Positions 9,521 to 19,559 of a DNA stretch of 57,498 nt are shown here, piece after piece (within the stretch, counting starts at the first letter, position 1; the number at the start of each line of letters is the position of its first letter). The position numbers and the translations under genes were made by a program. Source of the stretch: Mortierella sp. BCC40632 (Eukaryota > Mortierellomycota > Mortierellomycetes > Mortierellales > Mortierellaceae); NCBI GenBank assembly GCA_011634665.1, contig WAEK01000040.1, positions 1 through 57,498 on the forward strand. Direction: 5' to 3'. Under the pieces are notes generated by a model that was not told the origin of the DNA, made no database searches, and worked only from the letters and a program-made list of their open reading frames with translations.

Positions 9521-10012
9521 AAATAAAAAAAATGGTATAATCTTTTTGATTATCTTATAATATTTTTACTCAGTACCTGTGGTTCAGGTAACCTTTTCAA
9601 AAAATAATCTAGTCGTCTAGTTAAGTCTAGTCTAGTGAAGGATAAAACTACAAAAGCAAAATTATAAGTATTTACTGTATAATACATACAAATATTTATT
9701 ATTAAATTATAAAATTGACTATTAAATAAATTCCCGGCCCGCGCCACTGCTGCGGGTCTGCCGGGCGTTATAGTACTACCAAAATTAATCTCCTGAAATA
9801 AAATAAAGAACAATATATCTTGTATTTAAAATATTGTTAAGTTAATCTCTCCAATATCCCTGTCAGGACATTCTATTCTACTGTAGAATTTTTTTGTGAA
9901 AATTACATAATACTCCGAATAGGACTATAATTAAATATAAATAAATTCAAATTGTTAATATTAACATTGATTTATTACTATTACCTTATTTAAGATAATA
10001 TTAAAGGTATTA
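9521..10012. other. spacer with a GC cluster
   Basis: No gene recognised. A GC-rich block cggcccgcgccactgctgcg sits at about 9734. Near 9850-9900 and again at 13.97 kb a phrase close to ccctgtcaggacattctatt/ccatatcagggaattctatc recurs, probably shared intron sequence. Confidence 0.5.
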
Positions 10013-10498
10013 TTATTTAGAAGGGTTATTAAATTTAACATACCACTGTTTCTTAAATAATTTGTTATTCTCTATAGCCTTATTAATAGTTCTAGTATCG
10101 CATTTAAAATATTTAGCCATTTCGTATAATCCTGGGAATGAGGTATAGATTGATGAATCTAAATTATAAAGAGTAACTGATTTTGATAATGTTACACTAA
10201 TTTTTTTTTTAGTTTCATTACTCATATTTAAAGCTCTTTCTCTCATTAAATATTTAGTATGATCTGAAAGAGGTTTATTTTTATTGATAAAAGCAACTTT
10301 ATTTCTTCGTTCATCAGAATAATTTTCTTTCATTTTTTGTTTTGTTTCTTCAGTATGTTTATAACCAAAAGAATTACCAAAGCGAGAGGCTACCCCTATT
10401 AGCCTAGTATCAACTATGCCTTTCATAGCAGAACCTTCTAATATAATTGAATATAATATTTTTATATAGATTAGATTGAAGATAGGGGGGGTGTCCAC
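10013..10498 (-). pseudogene. GIY-YIG endonuclease, C-terminal half only
   Basis: The open frame (161 residues) begins with unrelated codons, then FGNSFGYKHTEETKQKMKEN opens a NUMOD3-type region and YEMAKYFKCDTRTINKAI followed by LFKKQWYV forms the IENR1 helix-turn-helix end. No catalytic GIY-YIG part is present, so it cannot cut DNA by itself. It could be a truncated relic or a DNA-binding-only protein; the family is certain. Confidence 0.75.
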
Positions 10499-10521
10499 CT
10501 TAAGTAAAAGAAGACACGAAA

Positions 10522-11292
10522 TTAAGATAATCCTAATTTATAGCGCATGGAACATGGCATATGTAAAGCTACAATAGAAACTAATTTAGGCATTGATCTT
10601 GCTCTAATTCGTATTCTTGGTTTAACTTTTTTATGCATAGGAAGAGTACACTCTATATCATACTTAATAATTAATACATTAATCAATTTAACTACATCTG
10701 GTATAGAAAAAGAGTCCGTACATAAAATTACAGATTTTTGATGAAGAGTCCCTGCTATCAAATGAGCTAAAACTTCAGGAGTTATTAAATTATAAATTAT
10801 TTCAAAGTCAGGAATAATCTTTTAATTCCATTCACATAAAAATATATTATATAATTCAGTAAAACAAGGTAAAGCTCTAGTTTGCATTTGTAAACCATAA
10901 GATCTTACCCCGTCTTTAACAGAAGAAGTTAAATTAGGTAAAACTTTTATTATAATGAGATAATAAATTAGAAGTATACCAAAAATACTCAAAAAATTAG
11001 CAGGAAAAGTTTGTTTAAACCCTAATCTTGCATTTTTATTTCCTGCGCTAGAAAAAGATACCCAACCATCCGATAGAATTAGTCCTATTACAACACCTCT
11101 TATATGCGGGGGTAAAAAAATTTGATCACTTACAAATCTCGTGAATCTTGGATATCCAACATTAGATGAAAGATTAGATCCATAAGGAACAAGACTACAA
11201 GATTCCAATCTAGTTGCATAAATCTTGTTAGTTGAAAACATTCGAGATGATTGAAAAGACTCGAACTTTGTAATAATAAAATTTGTTAACAT
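10522..11292 (-). pseudogene. LAGLIDADG endonuclease, divergent copy
   Basis: N-terminal half 11292-10822 (FSSRMFSTNKI-like start, TRFVSDQIFLPP, motif 1 VVIGLILSDGW, RALPCFTELYNIF) and C-terminal half 10761-10522 (VILCTDSFSIPDVVKLINVL, RIRARSMPKLVSIV, MRYKLGL) are separated by a short broken stretch. The second motif (AYWAMDD in relatives) reads AHLIAGTLHQ, so its acidic residue is lost. Related to the LAGLIDADG genes at 44.5 and 22.8 kb but distinct. Likely inactive. Confidence 0.7.
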
Positions 11293-11639
11293 GCTAAATA
11301 ATAAAAAGTTTTACAAAAAAATGAGATTTAATCATTTATTTATTTCGGATATAGCCTGCTTCTATTTATTCCGGACATAGCCACTTTAATAATAAAAATA
11401 GATAATATTATCTCTCGTAGGAGTATAATAATTTTATCTATAAAATGTTTCAGGGTTACAAGATTCTAATAAAAATATTATATGATGGAGAATAAGTTTT
11501 AATCCACTTAGTCTCAAGATCCATAATGGGAGGCAGGGGGAGTTTAATGCTTTAAGCAAAAAATAATATATGTTTATACTCCCTATCTATAAAATTTTTG
11601 CTTTTGTAAAATGTCTAAGAAGAGACAGAACTATCTCTT
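11293..11639. other. spacer, no gene seen
   Basis: AT-rich. It includes the imperfect tandem word tcggatatagcctgcttcta / tccggacatagccact (11.34-11.39 kb), which also occurs near 47.56-47.60 kb. Confidence 0.5.
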
Positions 11640-12596
11640 TTAGATGTAGATAAGATCCATTTGTTTCTAAATAATTTTTCACTTGAGGCATATCTAAGAA
11701 TTGTTTTATAAGAACAATTAAGAGATTCAGCCGCTTTTCTAGCAGAATAAAAACTATCAATTAATGTTAACCCATCACTTGAATATACAAAAAAATAGGA
11801 TATCCTAAAAGCAACCCCTATTTTTTATTTTTATTCTAGCCTCAGCTGAATGAGTCTTACCAAAATTTGGATTCTTTTTTCACCTTTTATTTGCAATTTT
11901 CATCGCATCTTTTGTGTTCCTTAGATTTTTGCTACTCCTTTCATTTTTTACTAATTGCTTTTTAGTTTCTAATAAATGAGTATAACCTAGCGTACTACCT
12001 GCTGTTAAACTAATATTAAACTGAGGCAAAAGAGTATCAAGATAATATTGTTCCCGCTCCAGAATTAATTTTCGTGCTTCTTCTTTTGATAAATTCAATA
12101 TATTTATTGTCTCAAGAATAGTAATAGAAAATTGCCCATAGCCATAAATAGAAAGTGCATTACAAATGAACATAGTTTTGTTTCGTTGTAAATGAGATTT
12201 AGAATAATATTGAGAAAATCGTTTTGATAAATTAAAAGATGAGCCAATATAAATTCTACCCGTTGATTCATGGGTCCATTTATAAATTCCTGCGAGAGAA
12301 TTATTATCATTTAAAATTTTAGTTTTATCAGTGTCTGCATTAGGATAAAATTTGACTGGAAGACATACAGCATATCTAAAGTCTACCATAGAAATATAAT
12401 TATTAATATTATAATCACTACAGGTCGAAATAGATAATAAAGAATCATAGAACCAAAATAAAGAGGATAAGAAAGAAGCAAATTCTAATGAATTAAACAT
12501 TAAAAATCCAGTTCCAAATATAACCAAAAATAATGCAAAAATTAAATATAATATACCTATATTTTTAGCATTTGTTGAAAAAAGCCATCGTTTCAT
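11640..12596 (-). CDS. GIY-YIG endonuclease headed by cox1 codons
   Basis: Best example of the cox1-headed type. Residues 1-25 copy Cox1 (MKRWLFSTNAKNIGILYLIF). A hydrophobic linker follows to about residue 90, then NADTDKTKIL, the catalytic domain LAGIYKWTHESTGRIYIGSS with the conserved Arg in LSKRFSQYY, GYGQFSITILETINIL, EREQYYLDTLLPQFNI and a GYTHLLETKKQ start of NUMOD3 (238 residues, 11880-12596). NUMOD3 and IENR1 remains (SARKAAESLNCSYKTILRYA) run on to about 11.64 kb in other frames. It lies inside the long cob intron 3 with the full cox1 leader upstream. Inference: translated independently of cob through cox1 signals. Confidence 0.85.
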
Positions 12597-12775
12597 AATT
12601 TTTTTATATGTTTGACAATCCTTTATTTATTAAATATTTAAATTAGATTTAAAAGGATCATTTAGTTTATAATTTAAAACTTGAGACTTGAGCCATTTTG
12701 TTTAAATTAAATTATAAAAATATTCCTAATAAAAATTGATTATGTAATTAATTATTATTATATTTAAGAAAAAAA
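12597..12775 (-). promoter_or_regulatory. copy of the cox1 5' leader
   Basis: Minus strand: taattaattacataatcaat, aaatgatcctttt, ttaaatatttaataaataaa, ggattgtcaaacatat, then ATGAAACGATGG. Nearly identical to 55.58-55.82 kb, making it the best preserved copy. Confidence 0.9.
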
Positions 12776-12829
12776 ACGGTAGAATTTTTTTTTTTTATTA
12801 TATTTAGTGATAATGGAAAGAGATTTTCC

Positions 12830-13488
12830 TTTTATGAGCTTCACTCATTTTTTTTAGTTTCCTCCCCAGGGGGGAAACCCCCGGGGGAGTTTCCTCTGTT
12901 CTAGGTTTTTTTATTCTTTTTTTTAGACTCCTCAGTATGTTTAAATCCAAAGATGTTTCCGGCCTCAAGTAAAATATTAAATGAAGGGTTAAATTTTTTA
13001 AGATACTTAGTTTCTAAACTCATAAGTTCTTTTTTTTTTTTTTAGTAACTTCTTCAGGAAAAAATTCTAAGATTACAAAAAAGCAAAAATTTTCAATACC
13101 ATATTTATTTACAGAATTAAAAAACGTATTTACTGCCAATTCCTTTTAATTAAATGTTTATAAAATCTACTATAAAACTTATTTGTAATTGCACTACCTA
13201 TATAAAAATCACCTGTTTTAATATTAAAAAAATACCATAAATACTTTTTTTTTTTTTTTTTTTTTGTTTCATTTTTATGTTTTTTTTTTTTTCATTTTTA
13301 TAAAGAGATTCATAAATTAATTCAGGTTTAATATTATAATGATTTAACCAATAACTTAATTTATTATCTTCTTTATTTGAAGAATTATTTTGAGAACTAA
13401 TAGGAACAATAGTTGATACTAAAAAACTAGTCTGTTGAAAAGGTTCACTTTGAATACTTATATTTAACCATTTTAGGCTAGTTTCCAA
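12830..13488 (-). pseudogene. GIY-YIG endonuclease in frame with cob exon 3
   Basis: The frame of cob exon 3 runs on into LETSLKWLNISIQ, a lysine-rich stretch inside long T runs, then YGIFFNIKTGDFYIGSAITN (GIY-YIG form with YGI) and FYSRFYKHLIKRNW (13.24-13.14 kb). FGINKYGIENFCFFVILEFF-like sequence, LMSLETKYLKKFNPSFNI and NIFGFKHTEESKK follow. A GC double hairpin at 12856 cuts the NUMOD3 region. Typical intron-encoded gene started by its upstream exon; several homopolymer frame breaks. Confidence 0.65.
12856..12902. repeat. GC-rich double hairpin, W-W'-W type
   Basis: AGTTTCCTC + CCCAGGGG + GGAAAC + CCCCCGGGGG + AGTTTCCTC: the word GTTTCC appears direct, inverted, direct. Confidence 0.85.
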
Positions 13489-13569
13489 ACCTAAGAATCC
13501 TGTAATAATTAAAAGTAAGAATATTATTACACCAATTGACCATAACATTATTCTAGGTGCTTTGTAAGA
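13489..13569 (-). CDS. cob: cytochrome b, exon 3
   Basis: Exactly 81 bases, 27 codons: SYKAPRIMLWSIGVIIFLLL then IITGFLG. This is cytochrome b transmembrane helix III, directly following exon 2 (..MAKGLYYG). No frame error. The exon is preceded by a group I core (13.6-13.76 kb) and continues in frame into the intron 3 endonuclease. A damaged second copy of this exon lies at 16160-16215 right behind exon 2. Confidence 0.9.
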
Positions 13570-13614
13570 CAATTATATTATCGATAAAGTGTTTAGTTTT
13601 ATCTTCCAATAGTT

Positions 13615-13765
13615 ACCTATTGGTTTAGACTATGTTATCAACCAAATTACTTAATGTAAATGGTTGTAGGGCACTCGTGTCCGGATTATTGCTAGTGTAG
13701 CTCACCAATTAGTCGTTGAACGTTCGTATACCTATAAAACACTGATATACGCTTCGCTGCAAATT
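13615..13765 (-). other. group I intron core (cob intron 2)
   Basis: Minus strand: GCAGCGAAGC (P/Q region), R GTTCAACGACTAATTGG, S AACATAGTCTAAAC; P7 pairs GACTA with TAGTC. Directly upstream of exon 3. Confidence 0.85.
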
Positions 13766-14141
13766 GTCCATAACTATAATTTATGGATGTCTTTGCAATT
13801 CACCCTATTCTCATTAAAATATTACTATTTTAAGCGGCTAATTTTAGTATAGAATAAAATATACTATTTTAAAACTCAATTGTGTTAATCTGTTCACAAA
13901 TAATATTATGTATTAAAAAAATTACAATATCTTTAAGAATTAATTGTAGTTCTCTGTACTTTTTAAATCCCATATCAGGGAATTCTATCCTATTAAAAAT
14001 TGCTTTTTGTGAATATAAATTTAGATAGACTATGATAAAAAAATGTTTTTAAAATGATGGGGTGTTATTAATTGTTTAAAAAAAAATTATAACTATAGTA
14101 GTATAATAAATTTAATCAGTAATATTTATATAAATTATAGA

Positions 14142-14285
14142 ATCTAGTATATTAACCCCTACTAGATCAAAATTTTTTTTTTAGAGATTAAGGATGTTGT
14201 TAATTTCCATTGTTCTAAATATAATTTATCTTTTTATCTAAATATCTAGATAAAGTACGTCTGTTCAAAAATATTTATTAAGGTC
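14142..14285 (-). pseudogene. endonuclease 3' tail: IENR1 scrap plus tail hairpin
   Basis: Minus strand 14285-14175 reads RRTLSRYLDKKI and EQWKLTTSLIS, the very end of an IENR1 domain. It is followed by the hairpin ATCTAGTA-GGGGTTAATA-TACTAGAT (14167-14142), the covarying tail found behind other GIY-YIG genes. An AACACCCC box follows near 14.06 kb. Probably the tail of the 16.07-15.3 kb gene, split off by the LAGLIDADG insertion at 14.37-15.05 kb. Confidence 0.65.
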
Positions 14286-14369
14286 AAGTCAAGGTCGGGG
14301 GGGGGTGTAATTTTATCTCATAAAATAACACAACAAAAAAAAAGTCTAATCTGTATTTACTATAAGTTT

Positions 14370-15050
14370 ATACATCATTGATTCATGAAAATGTGGTCTA
14401 ACAAGAGAAATAAATTTATCTATAGAATCTAATTTTATATAAATTCTATATTGTTTTTTTCTCTGTAATTTGTGAATAGAACAATTTAAATCAAAATTTT
14501 TTGTTTTAAAACATTAATTAGTAATTGTACTTCTTCAAAAGTGTAAGAGTCAGTAAAAAAAAAAATAAAGGATTTATTTTTTTTTAGCACCATCATCCAT
14601 TGCCCAATATGCTAGACTTACAGGAGTCAAAAGTTCACCAATGTTCAAAGGAATTTCTTAATACCATTAATATAAAATAACTCATGATAATAATTGAAAC
14701 AAGGCAATCTATAAGTATGAAAGTTTATAGAAGTATAAGTTTTATTTTGATCTTTTTATCTAAATATGGAAGATGTTTTGGAGTTTCCATATTAGTAAAA
14801 CTCAAAAAAAATAAATCGAATAAATGATAAATATACCCCTTATTTACTAAACCTTGTTTGAATTGAAAATAAGTATTATGAATTAATGTTTTTTTACAGC
14901 AATCAAGTCGCCTAGGCAAGAACCTATAATTACCTCATGTAAATGCTGAGGAACATTAAAGGAATTTTTTCAACATTAGTTAATCTTTTTAGTACTATAA
15001 AAATCGATTAAGAGATCTATATTGAAATAAATTATTGAATAACATTATGA
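14370..15050 (-). pseudogene. LAGLIDADG endonuclease, single-motif family, broken
   Basis: Ruined copy of the 44.5 kb gene: LTNVEKIPLMFLSIYMR-like start, FKQGLVNKGYIYHLFDLFF, then LVSIIIMSYFILM frames (normally LPCFNNIYDLFYVNG), FEHW*TFDSCKSSILGNGWW (normally LLTPVGLAYWAMDDG) and a C-terminal patch near 14.4 kb. Many frame breaks. Confidence 0.7.
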
Positions 15051-15082
15051 CATTATATAAAAAAATTAAAATTTAATCTTTT

Positions 15083-15142
15083 CCCATTACCCTTCCGCAA
15101 GCATGCAGAGGGGACAGAAAGACAGCAGGTTAAACCAAAAAA
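15083..15142. repeat. inverted repeat, partner at 37037-37094
   Basis: About 57 bases nearly identical, in opposite orientation, to 37.04 kb: ccgcaagcatgcagaggg and gacagaaagacagcaggtt here, their complements there. Contains the palindrome-like gcatgc. Confidence 0.85.
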
Positions 15143-15299
15143 ATAAGTAAAAAATATATAGAACTAGACAATTATATTTATTCAAAGGAAATCAACCTCA
15201 GAAAGGAATCTAATCTCACTTTTAAGATTATAACTTAGTTATAAACAATCTTTTTTAAATTACATATCAATACTATAATTATAACTTTTAGTAAGATAT

Positions 15300-16074
15300 T
15301 AAATAAGTTTGATCTAAATCTCTCGAGAGTAAATATCTATAGTACTGCTGATATCAAAATTATTAGCAGCTTCTATACTAGAATTAAAAGTTTTATTCAG
15401 TATAAAATCTTTTCGTCTCTGAATCGAATGAATAAACAAATACTTTTTAGTCAGAGTTAAAGAAATTTTTTTTTAACCTCAGTTGAATGAGTCTTACCAA
15501 ACATTGGATGAGAATCTTTTTGTTTTTGCTTTTACTCATTTTAACTAAAGTTTCTGCTGAATGAGATTTTACCATACATTGGATGTTTCTCACCAGTTTT
15601 ACCAAAATTAGCATTATTTTCACCTTTCAAGGCTTCACTAATAGCTACTTTAGTTTCAGCTAAATGAATATATCCTAATGAAGAACCGGCTTCTTTTAGA
15701 ATATTATAAGTATTAGGTTTATTATCTAAAAAGATAAAATCAAGATAATATTGCTCACGTTCTAAAATCAATTCTCGTGCTTGTTCTTTTGATAAACTTG
15801 TAATATCTATATACTCAAGGATAGATATAGAAAATAGAGAATAACCATGAAGAAGTAAAGCGTTACAAATATAATTTTTCGTTCGTTTTAAATATGAAGA
15901 AGCATAATAATTATTTAATCTATTAGATAAATTAACAGCAGAGCCAATATAAATTGTATTTGTTTCTAAATGTTTCCACATATAAATACCAGCTTTGTCT
16001 TTATTAGCCAATAATATTTTAGATTTGTCTGTTTCAGCATTATGATATATCGTTACAGGTACAAGAATAAACAT
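15300..16074 (-). CDS. GIY-YIG endonuclease of cob intron 2
   Basis: Open frame 16074-15541 (177 residues): HNAETDKSKIL lead-in, KAGIYMWKHLETNTIYIGSA with LSNRLNNYY (catalytic Arg), ISILEYIDITSLSK, LILEREQYYLDFIF, NILKEAGSSLGYIHLAETK and NUMOD3 repeats NNANFGKTGEKHPMYGK. A poor IENR1 end follows to 15.3 kb. It follows cob exon 2 and a damaged exon-3 copy, so it was probably read as an extension of cob exon 2. The catalytic part is intact. Confidence 0.85.
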
Positions 16075-16159
16075 ATTATATGGGTATTCGTAAGTACTGA
16101 AAAATATATTATAAGATGAATGAATCTCATTAGATAAAAATATATACCAATCTGTTCAC

Positions 16160-16215
16160 AAACTATATATTGTGAATAACTTAAGAATCCTGTAATTATT
16201 ATTAATAATAAGAAA
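16160..16215 (-). pseudogene. damaged second copy of cob exon 3
   Basis: Reads [18 protein letters not shown] (exon 3 has [17 protein letters not shown]), placed immediately behind exon 2 across an A run of 15. It then leads into the endonuclease at 16074. Compare the cox1, nad2, nad5 and nad3 copies elsewhere. The intact exon 3 is 2.6 kb further on. Confidence 0.75.
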
Positions 16216-16264
16216 ATTATAACACATATTGAATAATATTTATTTTTTTTTTTTTTTCGTTTTT

Positions 16265-16513
16265 ACCGTAATAAAGGCCTTTAGCCATATGGATATATAT
16301 AAAGATGAAGAAGAATGCAGCCCCATTTGCATGGAAATATCTTATCATCCAACCATAGTTTACATCACGCATAATATGTTCTACAGAAATAAATGCTAAA
16401 TCTACATGCGGAACATAATGCATTGCTAGTGTAACACCTGTAGCAATTTGAATTACTAATACAAAACCAAGTAAACTTCCAAAATTCCATAAATATGAAA
16501 TATTTGATGGGGA
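16265..16513 (-). CDS. cob: cytochrome b, exon 2
   Basis: 249 bases, 83 codons, no frame error: [58 protein letters not shown] and [10 protein letters not shown]. Holds helices I-II and two of the haem ligand histidines (RYFHANGA region). Intron 1 ends just upstream in a sequence (gattgccatg on the minus strand) shared with the end of nad5 intron 2. Confidence 0.95.
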
Positions 16514-16644
16514 CATGGCAATCAAATTTATCCTGCAATTAAATATTAAATATATTTTTTAGTTGTTTATTATTTCTAGCTAATAAATATCATTGATTAT
16601 AAATTTATGAAAACAATGATTTAATTTATTTATTGAATTAAACT

Positions 16645-16697
16645 TAGTCCCCGGGGGGCCTAGACCCACGGCGGACGAAGCCCCCGTGGGCTTAGTA
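16645..16697. repeat. GC-rich element in cob intron 1
   Basis: CTTAGT, then ccccggggggcc, gacccacggcgg, cgaagcccccgtggg and again CTTAGT. The flanks repeat directly, and cccacgg/ccgtggg can pair. Confidence 0.7.
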
Positions 16698-16959
16698 TAA
16701 TATATTGATCTTATCTTTAATAAAATTAGTACAATTTTTAATTATAAATAATTATTGAAGTCAGTGGGGCTTTAAAGAAATTAAGAATTTTTTCTTTTCT
16801 CCCTAAAATCTGATATAATCAAATTATCGTAGAATTATTTTACTCCAAACAATAATAAATTATAAGGATCATAATATAATAAAATTATAAAATGGTTTTA
16901 GCAAAATGAATTTATTTTTAAACAACCTATTACATTAATCATTTTTTTTATGAGTTGAA

Positions 16960-17954
16960 TTATTTTTCCGATGTTGATAAAATCCATTGGTCTCTAAATA
17001 ATTTATTCTTATCTGTATGTCTATAAATTGTCATATAGCTACACTTAAAAATATTTAGCTGTTTTTTTTACTTGAACAAAAACTATTTACTAGTGTACCC
17101 CTGTCTATCATAAACATAAATAGTGGTTTTTTTTTTTAGCTGCACTCATCTTTGCTTTTAGTTTCAGCAGAATGAGTTTTACCCTTATGAGCGGAACTCA
17201 TTTTAGCTAAAGTCTCAGCTGAATGACTCTTACCAAACATAGGGTTATTTTCACCAGACAGAGCTTCACGGATTAATTCTAAAGTTCCTGCTGAAAGAGT
17301 TTTACCAAATAAAGGATGATTTTCACCTGAAAATTTAGCAAGTGATTCAGGTGAATGTTTGTAACCAAGTGATGATCCAGCAGTAGGATTTATATTAAAT
17401 ATATTCTCTTTATTTATTGAAAAGATTATATCTAGATAAAACTGCTCTTTGTCTAATACCATATCACGAGCCTCTTCTAAAGAGAAACCTTTAATATCTA
17501 TATATTCAATAATGTGTAAAGAAAAAGCGGAATGAGTGTGATGAAGAAGTGCTCTACAAATATATGTATCGTCTCTTTTTAATGCTAAAGGAGAAAAATA
17601 TCTATAAAATCGCTTAGACAAATTTATTGCTGAGCCAATATAAATTTTACCAGATATAGTGTTAACCCACATATAAATTCCAGCTTTATTTTTATTTTCA
17701 TTTAATATCTGAGGTTTAGATGTTCGAGCATTTGGATATATCATTACAGGTACAATACATGATAAATTAAAGAAAGAATCAGAGAAAAATTCAAATATTG
17801 AGAGATTAGTCAATGAAAATAACAATACGGAGAAATATAAAATACCCTCAAATTGCGAAAAATGTAAAAATAGAGATTTAATATTTAATTGATTAGAAAG
17901 GTTTTTGAATTGATAGTTTCTTTCGAAACCCATTAGAGTATACCTTAAATGCAT
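16960..17954 (-). CDS. GIY-YIG endonuclease of cob intron 1
   Basis: Open frame 17954-17136, 272 residues. The N-terminus (MHLRYTLMGFERNYQFKNLS) is the start of a known group I intron ORF lineage and recurs in nad5 intron 2 (24270). It then joins a hydrophobic linker, NARTSKPQIL, KAGIYMWVNTISGKIYIGSA, LSKRFYRYF, HIIEYIDIKGFS, LDKEQFYLDIIF and four NUMOD3 repeats (NHPLFGK, NNPMFGK types). IENR1 remains extend to about 16.96 kb. A GIY-YIG gene has therefore replaced the LAGLIDADG part of the old intron ORF after its shared head. Catalytic core intact. Confidence 0.85.
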
Positions 17955-17984
17955 AAATAAAATATATTATGCATCTACTACCGT

Positions 17985-18227
17985 CTACTGTTGTTGCTTT
18001 TTTACAATGTTTACACTATTAAATGTAAATACACTTAACGGCGTAAACGCTGATTTAGATCCGCGATTGCCCATTTTTCTTTTGTCTATCTTATGACTTG
18101 TTACCGTACATGGGTCATTACTCCATCCACCTACGGACTTGCGGCCGAGGCTTGGTATCATAAGTTTTAGGGTGTCCCCGGAATTTGGCAGTATGAACCC
18201 AATAAATGTTTTCCCAAAACATTTGGC
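17985..18227 (-). other. 5' part of cob intron 1 (group I family shared with nad5 intron 2)
   Basis: Translated through, it reads GWSNDPCTVTSHKIDKRKMG and NRGSKSAFTPL. These strings arise from the structured 5' half of the intron and occur again at 24.34-24.52 kb in nad5. The intron begins after a CCT codon in both genes (..DSP and ..ADP). Confidence 0.8.
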
Positions 18228-18320
18228 AGGTGAATCAATTAAATAACTATTAACTATACTTAAAAATGGATGAGTTTTTAAAAGTTTCAAAATATTTTTA
18301 TATTTTTTTATATTCCTCAA
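18228..18320 (-). CDS. cob: cytochrome b, exon 1
   Basis: 93 bases: start at 18320, then LKLLKTHPFLSIVNSYLIDSP, the usual cytochrome b N-terminus (LKSHPLLKLVNSYLIDSP in relatives). The ten or so residues before it are lysine/asparagine rich and longer than usual; only this ATG is in frame. Upstream leader to 18.75 kb, partly copied at 33.97-34.36 kb. Confidence 0.85.
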
Positions 18321-18544
18321 TCTTCCATCACTATAAAATCAAAATTAATAATGCTTTATTAAGACAAAATGAAAAAGGTATATTCCTTTACAGAAATATA
18401 ATATTTTTATTATTTACATCTATCTTTTTATTAGGCACTAAAGAATTTCTTTTTCCTAGAAGAAAGAAAACTTTTTAAATAAAAATTCATGAAAAATAAT
18501 AAAATAAATTAGTTTTTAATTTAGAGTTATTTTTTAGCTTCCTC

Positions 18545-18749
18545 ACATATAATATTAATATTATGGGTTTAAATTTTAACTAAATAAGCACTTTAATTTA
18601 TTATAAAAAATAATTAAGTATTTTTATTGGTTTAAATAAAAAAATAACGAAATATTCAACTTAATTAAAAAAAATTAAAGAATTCAATAATATACAGATC
18701 TGTATACTATATTAAATAATATTACCTTAATATAAAGGTAGAAATTTGT
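18545..18749 (-). repeat. cob upstream region, inverted copy at 33.97-34.17 kb
   Basis: Minus strand from tRNA-Met toward cob: acctttatattaaggta, atacagatctgtatatt, aattaagttgaatatt, aagtgcttatttagtta. The same run, in the same order, is on the plus strand from 33974 to 34170, behind a damaged tRNA copy. Confidence 0.9.
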
Positions 18750-18820
18750 TAAGACAAGGAAGAGTCGAACTTCCATCAGTTCCGTTATGAGCAGAAAGCT
18801 TTACGTTAAGCTATTGTCTT
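18750..18820 (-). tRNA. trnM: tRNA-Met (CAT)
   Basis: 71 bases. Acceptor AAGACAA/TTGTCTT, D-arm TAGCTTAACGTAAAGCTA-like, anticodon stem TTCTG/CGGAA with loop CTCATAA (CAT), T-arm GGAAGTTCGACTCTTCC, discriminator A. All arms fold. It precedes the cob leader. Confidence 0.9.
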
Positions 18821-18945
18821 ATTAATATAATTTTAATTAAATAACCCGTTAAATAATCACTCTATATTTATTTTAGTATGCTCGGGGGGCCAACGGGGAG
18901 TTTGTTTTGGTTTGGGCGGGAGAAGAATCGAACTTATTTAAAAAC

Positions 18946-19464
18946 CTAGTTTGGGATATATCCGTTATCTACTGATGCTAAATTTCGACTAGTACTAGAG
19001 AAAAGATTAGTTAATCCTGTTGGACCTACTAATTCTAGTGTACCTCTATCGATGATTTTATGAGTCATATATCCTAGATTTAAAACTAAACCAACTAAAC
19101 GAGAATAAACTAAATCAAAGAAGTATTTTTGGTTAAGGAACGTATATATCGTTCTTCCCAATTTAGACAGTTTAATTTCAACCAGGATATTTGGTACAAA
19201 CTCGTAAAATAATAAAGTACCTAAAAATCCACAAATTGTTAAGATAGATGGTAACAATTTAATGAACAATGGTATTGCAAATTCAGCATCTATTAAAATT
19301 ATATTATTAGGATGAACAAATATTGCATTAGCAAAAAAATCTGAACCCATCCCGATAAACAAGTCTTTTGATAAATAACCGAAAACTACTGATAACATAG
19401 CTAATATACCTAATGGGATTGCCATAAAGAAAGGAGCTTCGTGTGTATTCTCATAGTTATTGTC
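18946..19464 (-). pseudogene. nad5: displaced copy of the nad5 3' end
   Basis: Reads [20 protein letters not shown] through to [14 protein letters not shown], about 170 residues, then a stop. The main nad5 (20.7-22.3 kb) has the same stretch with about 90 percent identity and continues further ([12 protein letters not shown]..). This copy begins exactly at the [10 protein letters not shown] codons and lies behind the GIY-YIG gene fused to nad5. It is best read as the old nad5 3' end, pushed downstream when the endonuclease brought its own substitute 3' end. Confidence 0.9.
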
Positions 19465-19559
19465 GGTTAGTGTTATAGCCTTGCGTAGCAGCAGACACTT
19501 TAACAAGAAATTATGAGTAATTTCATGACCCTTATAACATAGGCTCCAGCTATTATTTT

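Noticed and set aside
9550..9813. Minus-strand open frame of 87 codons
   Set aside because: Crosses a GC cluster and shows no endonuclease or core gene motif.
10547..10741. Plus-strand open frame of 64 codons
   Set aside because: Antisense to the C-terminal half of the divergent LAGLIDADG gene.
18266..18478. Plus-strand open frame of 70 codons
   Set aside because: Opposes cob exon 1 and its leader; lysine/phenylalanine rich from AT bias only.
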